Part shown: positions 55,729 through 64,000 of the stretch, piece after piece
Layout of the letters: every line of letters begins with the position of its first letter
How positions within the stretch are numbered: position 1 is the first letter of the stretch
NCBI GenBank assembly: GCA_914767885.1
Contig: CAJZBQ010000002.1
Location: 124,001-188,000, forward strand
DNA length: 64,000 bases
Source of the DNA: Blepharisma stoltei
Taxonomy: Eukaryota > Ciliophora > Heterotrichea > Heterotrichida > Blepharismidae
Direction: 5' to 3'
Notes under the pieces: model-generated
Database searches by the model: none
The model's input: the letters and a program-made list of their open reading frames with translations, nothing else
Told to the model about the DNA's origin: nothing
Program-made: the position numbers and the translations under genes

Positions 55729-58329
55729 CTATATTGCTCCTAAAGCTCGATAATCGACCATAGGCTGCGCTCTTGATATAAGCTGATCCACATTAAACCC
55801 TGACTGATAACTAATATTTTTTACTGTCGGAGAAATATTTCTTAACGCTCTTGGTGGACTTTTTGCCTTTAATTGCTTAATTTTTGGGGTTATTTTTTTG
55901 ACCTCTTTTGTAGCTCTACCCAGCGCTGAGCTTGGTCTCCAATTATTCGAAACAGACCTATAATGCTTCTTATTGAGATAAATTTGGGTATAGCTCAAAT
56001 TAAGCTGCGCAGGTGACGCCGATCTATTCAGCCCACTAAAAGAAGTCTCTGAATCCCCCCACTTTAAATTGGAACAAAATATAGGTAAAATTTCCACTTT
56101 TTTGGTAAATTAACCCTTTAAATTGGAACAAAATTTAATTTTATAATAAAAAATTATATATAATTTTTATCTAAAAAGTTTTGATATAAGTTAAATGTTT
56201 CTTCTTAACTAAAATTAAAAATTTAGTTATATCTTGCTCTGTTTAAAGAAGAAAGTATAAAGAGCATCTTATTTAAATAAATTTATTATCCTTAATTGCT
56301 AAATTTTAAAAAAAAAATTAATTTTTTTTTAAAAATTTTTCATTATTTTTTTGATAAAAATGATATTTTTTTATTCGGATAGCTTTGATATAAATTCAAT
56401 AGGAATTCTTTATAAAAATTTCAAAATTTACTTATTTCTTGCTTTATTTTAAAGAATAGAGTATAATTAACATCTTATTTAAACAAAATTAGCACTTTGA
56501 TGATAAATTTTCTAAAATTTTTTTTTTTAAATTTTTTTTTTTATCAATAAAAATAATAATTTTTGTGTAAATAATTTTGATGCCAATTAATAGTGGCGTA
56601 TTATAATTAGTTGCTAAAATTTCTGATCGGCTCCCACGAGCCAAAGATGGATTTCACGCGTGAAAATCCAGAAATTCCACGTGAAAACCCATTTTTGGCT
56701 CGTGGGAGCCGATCAGAAATTTAGCCAAAATATTATAACTAATAATGAAAATTTAGTTATATCTTGCTTTGCTTTAAAGGATAAAGAGTAAATAGCATTT
56801 TATTAAACAAATTTATTAATCTAACTCGATAATTTTTTGAATTTTTATATATAAATTTGTTTTTTTATAAAAAATTTTATATTGATATTTTTTTTAAAAA
56901 AAAAAATTAACCCCCCTTTAAATTGGAAACAAAATTTTTAGTTCCAATTTAATGGGGGGGGAGTGAATAAATTCACCCTTGGGCTGATCTGAGGAGTAAA
57001 CGTGCACCCTTCAATTTCTCTATCATCCTGTCTCTTTTTTTCTAGCTCAATTTTTTCTTTTTTATATTTCATCCAAAATTTCCCTCTTTCTAATACATCC
57101 ATATCAAGCAAATCTGGGGGTTCTTCGTGCTCAAAGACCTTTGGCCTTGCTTTTACAGCTTGTCTGAGCTCTTCTAAAGATAGCGCGCTCACTTCGTGAG
57201 GCTTTTTAAGTGGTTTTTGGGTGTCGATTGAGCCTCTTGAGGTGGGAACTGTGGTGGCTCTTGCTGGGGAGCTTAAATTGTAAGAGTGCTGGGATTTTGC
57301 GAGAGATTTTGGGGAGGTGTTGCCTGTTGGGAATTGAAAAATTTTTGGGGAAAAAGCTTGCTTTGGGGAGGCTTCATTAGAATTTATTGCTTTTTCGAGC
57401 TCTTTTAAAGAAATTTCAGTCTGCTTGGGGACACTTTTAGAAGTACTTGGGGCTTCTGGCAAAGAGTTTAAAGTTTTTGGTTCAGAGTCTATATTTAGAT
57501 TCTTTTTAGAGAATCTTGAGCTAGACAAAACCTCTTGGATTCTTGCCAAACCATTTTCTCTAACCCCCCCCCCCCCTCCGTGAGCGAACAAAACCATTAG
57601 AAAAATCGCCATTTTTTGACCAAAAACCCACCCTCCGTGAGTGAACAAAAATTTTTTTAATAGAAAAAATTTTAATGGAAAAAAATTTGGATATATAAGT
57701 GATAATTAGTATAATGAAATCTAGAGCTAATTCTGTTTAATTTTAAACAAATTGCGTTTTTTAAAACATAAATTTTGCAAATTAAATTAATATTTGCTTC
57801 CCAATTTTTGCAAATTAGGATTTTTTTTAAATTTCGAAAAAAAAATATTTTTTATAAAATTTATATATAAATTTTTTTTTAAAAAAAAAAAATTAAAACC
57901 CCCCTCCGTGAGCGAACAAAAATTTTTTTGTTCGCTCACGGAGGGGGGGGGAGTAAAGGATTTTTGCTCTTCATCACTTGCAAGTTTTGCGCTAATTTCA
58001 ACAATTTTTCTTGATACACTATTAATTTGTGGAACTGGCCTCAAATCTTTTAATTCCTCAGCTTGATACTTCAATTTCAACGCTGTCAATCGGGCTTGAG
58101 ATTCATGATGTTTCCTCATCAGAATTTCTTCAATTTTATACTCAAGTTTCTGAGGTTTTGCTTTCGGTCTGATTTGCTGTGTATACAAAAGGACATCACT
58201 ATTAGTCTTCCTTACTGCTGAGTCTGACATAAGCCTATCAAAAACATTGCTCCTGGGATGATGCGCAGTTGGTGAATAGAGAAACTGTGACGAATGATTT
58301 AGCTTGTCATAAATGTGAAAATCATTCAT
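55729..58329 (-). CDS. Hypothetical basic protein interrupted by two MITEs
   Basis: ATG 58329 starts MNDFHIYDKLNHSSQF. Removing MITEs at 57564-57956 and about 56055-56975 joins three coding blocks. The product is Lys/Ser/Pro-rich with short helices (LERGKFWMKYKKEKIELEKKR) and ends VDYRALGAI. It contains FTPQISPR-type repeats (TPKIKQLKAKSPP), reminiscent of cytoskeleton-associated proteins, but no defined domain. The MITE-derived reading frames at each edge should not be counted as protein. Confidence 0.68.
56055..56975. mobile_element. Complex MITE insert (TTTAAATTGG family) with internal palindrome
   Basis: CCCCCACTTTAAATTGGAAC at the left and CCAATTTAATGGGGGGGGAG at the right are inverted copies. 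A second CCCTTTAAATTGGAAC near 56112 suggests nested copies. Junction bases are approximate. Confidence 0.65.
56613..56730. repeat. Long inverted repeat inside the MITE insert
   Basis: About 33-bp near-perfect arms (CTGATCGGCTCCCACGAGCC and its inverse) flank about 48 bp with further small palindromes such as TTTCACGCGTGAAA. It is GC-rich in very AT-rich DNA. Confidence 0.8.
57564..57956. mobile_element. Intact MITE (TCCGTGAGC family)
   Basis: TAA flanks it (57561-57563 and 57954-57956). It is a near-identical inverted copy of 63481-63872. Removal joins DEEQKSF to RENGLARIQEV. Confidence 0.88.
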
Positions 58330-58440
58330 TTTGATTTATTAGAAAAACAGAATATAAAAAATGTATATTGAATTATATAGATTTAGAATTAATGAAACTA
58401 TTTATAATTAGCTGGAATAATAGTAATTAAGGTATATTAA

Positions 58441-59824
58441 TTAAAACTCTACGTCCAGTCTAAACTCTTTTTCGCTTTTATCAGCCATAACTCCTGTCTT
58501 TTGGTAGTCACTGACTCTCTTCTCAAAGAAGTTGGTTTTTCCTTGCATGGAAATCATCTCCATCCACTCAAATGGATTGGCGGCTCTATATAGCTTTTCG
58601 TATCCTAAGCTGACTAATAGCCTGTCTGCTACAAACTCAAGGTATTGGCTCATAAGTCTTGAGTTCATCCCAATCAGTTCCACTGGTAGGGCATCAATGA
58701 TGAACCCTTTTTCGATGTCAATGGCTTCACGAATGATATCATGCACAGTCTCCTGTGAAAGCTTGTTAGCTATATAAGTATATAGCAAACAGCCAAAATC
58801 TGTATGAAGTCCTTCATCTCTGCTTATTAGCTCATTACTCTCCTCCTTTAAATTTGAACAAAAATCGTGTTCCAATTTAAAGGGGAGTTAATTATTTTTA
58901 AAAAAATTATATTAAAAATTTTAAAATTAAAAATATTAATTGGACCCATAATTTTTAATTTAGTTTATTTTAATGGAGAATTAATTCAAAAAATTAATTG
59001 ATTCAATGTGAAATCTGTTTAATAAATATTCTACCAGCACTTTTTTCTATGAAATTAGCCATAGCAATCTACATAAAATTTTGCATAATTTAAAGAGGAA
59101 TTACTAAAAAAATGAAAATTCAGTGATATTTATTTCAATTTAAAGGGAGGAATTTAGAAAATGTAAGTCCTGGCATCAATGATCTTTTCTTTAGCCAAAA
59201 GATAGCACAGAAGCTTCCTGAGAAAAAGATCCCTTCAACTGCTGCAAAAGCTAAAAGTCTCTGGGCAAACGGAGCGTCACTTGAGGCCCATTTCAAAGCC
59301 CAGTCAGCTTTTCTTTTAATTGAAGGGTAGTTTTCAATTGCGTTGAAGAGGATGTTCTTTTCAGTTTGATCTGTGATGTAAGCGTCAATCAGCATGGAGT
59401 AGGTCTCGCTGTGGATGTTTTCCATTGCCATTTGGAATCCATAAAAGGCACGGGCTTCTGGGATTTGGATATCATTGAAAAATCTGTTAGCGAGGTTTTC
59501 AAGGACAATGCCGTCAGAGGCTGCGAAGAAGGCCAGGACGTACTTTATGAAGTGTCTTTCGTTGTCATTTAGCCTTTCCCAGTCTCTGAGGTCTTGGGAT
59601 ATGTCGAGCTCCTCTGCTGTCCAAAAGCTAGCGACATGCTTTTTGTACATTGTCCAGATGTCGTGGTAGTGGATAGGGAACATCACGAAACGCTGAGGGT
59701 TTTCAGTTAGGAGAGGCTCAGGCTTTGGCACAGAAATTTCTTGATCTATATCAGTCATATTATTATTTCGCGCCTTTTTGATTAAGATATCAATGTTTAA
59801 TTGTGCGGGAAGATATGAAGCCAT
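58441..59824 (-). CDS. RNR2: Ribonucleotide reductase small subunit R2
   Basis: The class I R2 protein supplies the diiron-tyrosyl radical for dNTP synthesis. Iron ligands are visible in [10 protein letters not shown] (Asp with downstream Glu), [12 protein letters not shown] (Glu and His), [10 protein letters not shown] (Glu) and [15 protein letters not shown] (Glu and His). The C-terminal LDVEF matches the tail that docks on R1. A 319-bp MITE (58838-59156) splits it; removal gives [17 protein letters not shown]. Start ATG 59824. Confidence 0.95.
58838..59156. mobile_element. MITE (TTTAAATTGG family) in R2
   Basis: TTA occurs at 58835-58837 and 59154-59156. Ends read CTCTCCTCCTTTAAATTTGA and CAATTTAAAGGGAGGAA. 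It removes cleanly from the R2 gene. Confidence 0.82.
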
Positions 59825-60458
59825 TATTAAATATAAAATTTCGTCCGAAAGTTGCGAGGTTTTGTAGGAGAGGGGTAGAATTAGAAGCTGAAACTTTATA
59901 TGGATACTGGTTTGATGAATAAATAGTGCCTTTATTCTTATATTTAATTGTATAGGCTAATAAGTATATTTATATATAAAAGTTAAGCTAATGAAGCTTC
60001 TAATGATTTTTAGCAAAGAATTTGAGCTTATTCCTTATTAATAAGCAAAGTTCTAAAAAAAATTCAAAATTTTGCTATTATGCTAAAATTTTTCAACAGA
60101 TTTCAAAGGCATTGGAAGATATGATGATATCCTATGTGGTTGCCATAAATAAGTGAAAGCGCGAAAAAATCTTAAAAAGACATTTATTGATCTAAATTTT
60201 GTGTAAATTTATTTTTCAATAAATCTATCAAATTTAAAAAAAATTCTAACTCTCCTTTTTTCTAGAAATTTTTTTATATTAAAATTTATATAAATAGAAT
60301 TTTTCGGATTTGAAACAAGAAATCAAGTTTAATTTAAATATTAAATATAATTGAATCGCTTGGAATCTTGTTATTATGAAATTATTATTTTTATTAATAT
60401 TTTATATTAAAACGCTTTTCTAATGCTTTATCGCTAACCAAGAGGGGGTTAAAGCTAT
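59825..60458. other. Intergenic with a probable MITE relic
   Basis: Near 60410-60452 TTTTCTAATGC...CGCTAACCAAGAGGGGG resembles the right end of the TCCGTGAGC MITE. The rest is AT-rich without features. Confidence 0.4.
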
Positions 60459-60713
60459 TTATAAGAGGCTGCAACAGTTTGATTTACGTTTTCTCAACAA
60501 CAATGTGTGCCCTTCTCTTATATTTTGCTGGTCAAGTGTTGCATTAAGAGGGAGAACCCTACCATTGTAAACTAATTCCATTTCATTAACCTGCAGAGTA
60601 GTGATTTTCAACGATATTAAACAAATCACATTCTCAATTGTTTCGTTATAGTTTGGATCAACACTTAAAGGCTCTATCCCAATATCTCTCTGAGTCTCAA
60701 TATTGATTCTCAT
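60459..60713 (-). CDS. Prenylated membrane-anchored ubiquitin-fold protein
   Basis: The 84-residue product begins MRINIETQRDIGIEPL and has a ubiquitin-fold core (MELVYNGRVLPLNATLDQQNI, HTLLLRKR). It ends NCCSLL, a CaaX-type box ending in Leu that favours geranylgeranylation, with an adjacent Cys for palmitoylation. This is the layout of MUB proteins, which recruit E2 enzymes to membranes. An upstream in-frame ATG at 60758 is less likely. Confidence 0.7.
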   Translation of the reverse strand: MRINIETQRDIGIEPLSVDPNYNETIENVICLISLKITTLQVNEMELVYNGRVLPLNATLDQQNIREGHTLLLRKRKSNCCSLL

Positions 60714-60882
60714 ATTTATCCAACTATTTCGGATATTTATGTATAAAATAAATCCCAAAACAATTTTCTCATAGTATCCAAATATTAATTTATAATTTTA
60801 ATTATATTCCGCTGAATACCTCATCCAAACCTAAAAGACTCATAATTAGAACTTTAAAGAAATCGCCATTTATAAACACGTC

Positions 60883-63800
60883 ATGCGCACAGTATTCCTC
60901 CTTTTACCACTGCTAATCTCCCTAGTCTCCAGCAGTGTCATTGGCATCGACCTAGGCTCAGAATTTTTCAAAGTACTCCCTATATAGATTTCATTAATTC
61001 GGCCAGGCAAAAAGCTAGTAATTGTGGAAAATGAGCACTCCAAGCGAGCTACCAACACAATGCTTGCATTTACAGAGCAAGGAAGAGTCTTTGGTGAAAA
61101 CGCTTACAAAGAGCAATCCAAAAAGCCTCAAAATTCTATTGCATACTCCCATCTCCTGCTAGGGATTTCTTTTAATGATGAAGAATCCAAGTCATATTTC
61201 CTCAAAAGTTTTCAGCCAATTGAGTTAATCCAAGACGAAAACAGGACAAGTATCAGTTTTAAGCTTGCAGACCAAGAATTATCAAATGAAGAAGCAATGA
61301 CAATGATTTTAGAATTCGCAAGAAAAATGTCTGAAAAGTTCAGCGAAGGAAGCATTAAAGATTGTGCTATAACAATCCCTAGCTATTGGACTCGAGCTCA
61401 AAGGCTTTATTTAATATACGCCGCACAAGCAGCAGGGTTAAATGTCTTAAGCTTAATCCACGAAAATACAGCAGCCGCTTTTTACTATGCAATTGATAGG
61501 CTTGACAACGAAACTCAACACCATGCTTTATTTTATAACCTCGGCTCCTCGTCTTTACAAGTTACCATTGCAAAATACTTCTACACAAACCAAACTGCCT
61601 CAAAAAAGCCGAAACAAATAGAAACAGTCGAAATCTTGTCCCATACCTCTGACAAATATCTTGGTGGGAGTCTTTTTGACTCAGTACTTGCTGACTATTT
61701 AGCTGGGGAATTTGAGAAACACTCAGTTTTAAAAGTAAAAGACTCCAAAAAAGCTATGATGAAGCTTTTCCAACAGTCCCAAAGTGTGAAAAAAGTATTA
61801 AGTGCTAGTAAATCCTCCCCTGTGATTATCAATAATTTAATTGCTGGGGTCGATTTTAAGACAACTATTGCAAGAGAAACTTTTGAAAATCTCATTGAGC
61901 CTTATATGGAGAGACTTATCGCCCCTGTTGCTAAAGCTTTAGAAATTGCTGGGCTTTCTATAGAAGAAATTAACAGTTTTGAGCTTATTGGAGGGGTAAC
62001 AAGAGTACCAAAAGTCCAAGAAATTCTGAAAGAAAAATTACAGGTAAACCTTGGGGCTCATTTAAATGGAGATGAAGCTATGGCGCATGGGGCTGCGATT
62101 TTTGCAGCTAATATTAGTGCTGTTATACAGGTAAAGCCACTGTGGCTGACTGATATTAATATGTATAATGTCTGGGCGAAATTTTATTCGACTTATGATA
62201 TGGATTTTTATAAAGAGTCAGTCATTTTTAAGGAAGGGGCTAAGCTGAATACTGTGAAAAAGGTGGGGTTTAACCATAGCCATGATGTCAGGGTTGAGAT
62301 TTTTATTGATTATGGAAAAGGGTATAACCAGGTATTGACTTATTATGTATCTGGGGTTGATGAAGTAGCCAAAAAAACAAGCGAGGAACCTTATATTCTG
62401 TTTGTGTTTAATTTGGATTATAGCGGGTTACCTTATTTAAAGAGAGTTCAGGCACAGTACGAAGAAGAAGTTGTGGTGGAAGAAAAGCCAGTTAACTCCT
62501 CCTTTAATATTTCTATTAAAAATTTTATAGGTGAAAATACAATTTTTATTATTTATAAGCTTGGCCTAATTTAATTGAGAAAATTCAAGGATGTTATTTA
62601 AACAGTTATAGCAATGAGCCAATTAATTTTTGAAATAATTCTTTATAAAAATCATTTAATTCAATAATTTATATTTGTTATTTTTTAAATTTGATGGAAA
62701 ATATTATATTAATGTATTTTTCAAAAAATCAATCCAATTAAAAAATTTTGGTTTCAATTTAAAGGCGGGATAAGAAAGATAAGAAAAAAGAAGCTAAAGT
62801 TAAACAAGAGGAAAAAGAAGAAAAAGACGAAGAGACGAATGAAAATAATAGTGAAGAGAAAACAAAAGAGGATGGAGAAGAGCAGAATGACTCAGAAGAA
62901 AACACTAGTGAAAATAATGAAGAAAACAAAGATCCTGAAGATTCAAGCGAAAATAAAGAAAGCTTAGAAGACTCTAGTAAAGAAGAAGCTTCCCAAACAG
63001 AAGAATCTGCAGACTCTAAGCCTAAAAAAACCAAAATTGAAACCCGCAAAGTCAAACTCGATGCCAAAGAAGTCGAACACGAGCTTCCAACCCCTCTCAC
63101 CCAAGCCCAAATCCGAGAACTCAAAAGCAAGCTGGACTCTTTCAAAACCAAAGAAGAAGAGGCCAAAAAGCTCGCAGAAGTCAAAAACGACCTTGAATCC
63201 TACATTTACTACCTCCAAGACAAAATTGAAGAAGAATATTTCACAAAAGTAACCACAGACGACGAACGAGAAGCCTATTCAAAGCTAATTTCAGAAACCA
63301 AAGAATACCTAGAAAGTGACTCCTACGCTGAAGCCAAAGTTACTGAAATAAAATCAAAAAAAAGAATTATTGAAAAAAATATTTCTGATGCCTTAGAAAG
63401 GGAAAAAGAAGCAGAAATCAGAGACCAAATGGTCGAGGACGCTTTTGAGCAGCTTGGCAAATTTTATGAAAAAATAATAAACTCCCCCCCCCCCTCCGTG
63501 AGCGAACAAAAAAATTTTGTTTCGCTCACGGAGGGGGGTTAATTTTTTTTTTTTAAAAAAAATTTATATATAAATTTTATAAAAAATATTTTTTTCGAAA
63601 TTTAAAAAAAATCCTAATTTGCAAAAATTGGGAAGCAAATATTAATTTAATTTGCAAAATTTATGTTTTAAAACGCAATTTGTTTAAAATTAAACAGAAT
63701 TAGCTCTAGATTTCATTTATACTAATTATCACTTATATATCAAAATTTTTTTCCATTAAATTTTTTCTATTAAAAAAATTTTTGTTCACTCACGGAGGGT

Positions 63801-64000
63801 GGGTTTTTGGTCAAAAAATGGCGATTTTTCTAATGGTTTTGTTCGCTCACGGAGGGGGGGGGGGGGGAGTAAGTATTAATACCACAAAGCCATGGATCCC
63901 ACAAGAAGATATTGAAGCCGGGATTAAAAGGTATACGGAGGCTAAAGAATGGCTAGAGGAGAAGGCTAAAGAACAAAATGCCTTGAAGCCTTGGGAGCCA
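60883..64000 (+). CDS. HYOU1: GRP170/HYOU1-type Hsp70 of the ER (3' end outside window)
   Basis: It has a signal peptide (MRTVFLLLPLLISLVSS) and a divergent Hsp70 ATPase: GIDLGSEFFK, IPSYWTRAQR, NLGSSSLQVTI and LIGGVTRVPKVQE. An acidic Lys/Glu-rich loop (62775-63020) and a C-terminal helical domain follow, as in GRP170 chaperones, which act as ER nucleotide-exchange factors and holdases. A 15-nt intron (60973-60987) and two MITEs (62496-62773 and 63481-63872) are removed to give a continuous frame that runs off the window at KPWEP. Confidence 0.88.
60973..60987 (+). other. 15-nt intron
   Basis: GTACTCCCTATATAG contains an in-frame TAG; splicing joins LGSEFFK to ISLIRPGKKLVI. Confidence 0.88.
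62496..62773. mobile_element. MITE (TTTAAATTGG family) in the GRP170 gene
   Basis: TAA occurs at 62493-62495 and 62771-62773. Ends read CTCCTCCTTTAATATTTC and TTTCAATTTAAAGGCGGGA. Removal joins EEKPV to KKDKKKEAKV at the edge of the acidic loop. Confidence 0.82.
63481..63872. mobile_element. Intact MITE (TCCGTGAGC family) in the GRP170 gene
   Basis: TAA occurs at 63478-63480 and 63870-63872. Each end carries a pair of CTCCGTGAGCGAAC-type motifs; the left pair can form a hairpin. Removal joins GKFYEKII to SINTTKPWIPQ. Confidence 0.88.

Noticed and set aside
57540-57648. MFTHGGWVFGQK start for the orphan at 55729-58329
   Set aside because: This frame is MITE sequence; the same peptide-like frames occur in other MITE copies.

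Overview
The window looks like germline (micronuclear) DNA of a heterotrich ciliate, most likely Blepharisma or a close relative. Three things seen in the sequence support this. (1) Conserved proteins read through many in-frame TGA codons where tryptophan is expected, while TAA and TAG end genes, so UGA = Trp. (2) Several genes carry introns of only 15-17 nt with GT...AG ends. (3) Most longer genes are interrupted by short AT-rich stretches or transposon-like inserts whose removal between two direct-repeat copies restores the frame and the conserved protein. These behave as internal eliminated sequences (IESs). UGA = Trp and tiny introns are known from Blepharisma; the species assignment is inference.

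Layout. 1-9 kb: FHA-PP2C phosphatase, a three-module ubiquitin-conjugating (E2-like) gene, a small orphan, a two-repeat Myb factor and a C2H2 zinc-finger gene. 9-25 kb: thiolase homologue, eEF1A-lysine-methyltransferase-like enzyme, CDPK, amino-acid transporter, a dual-specificity phosphatase, RpiB, a cyclic-nucleotide-gated-type K+ channel, CBM20 protein, acid-phosphatase-like membrane protein, coiled-coil protein and MORN protein. 25-36 kb: minimal SMN, metallothionein-like membrane protein, a 1.9 kb AT-rich desert, DPH6 with two RidA domains, XPB/ERCC3 and a homeodomain-like factor. 36-40 kb: a cluster of ubiquitin and ubiquitin-like genes. 40-56 kb: ER-type membrane protein, DDX42-type helicase, a pseudokinase-ANTH-kinase fusion, HVA22/REEP, PSI-domain acidic secreted protein, 7TM-RGS and an ARM-like protein. 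56-64 kb: orphan with two MITEs, ribonucleotide reductase R2, prenylated ubiquitin-fold protein and a GRP170-type Hsp70 running off the end. Genes are densely packed; convergent neighbours are often under 30 bp apart.

The non-genic content has three layers. First, about 25 short IESs (58-171 bp, mostly TA at both ends). Second, MITE families flanked by TAA with CTCCCCC...GGGGGAG-type ends, plus one insert carrying a transposase remnant and one ~700 bp insert with long inverted repeats. Third, about 13 retroposon-like inserts with 6-15 bp target-site duplications, a shared AAAATGG motif near the 5' end and often a TAATC-type 3' tail; most sit inside coding sequence and are exactly reversible.

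Most genes are housekeeping or signalling and are not an operon-like set. The most unusual architectures are the triple UBC protein, the pseudokinase-ANTH-TKL fusion, the ubiquitin/UBL cluster and the retroposon family that depends on precise excision to be tolerated.
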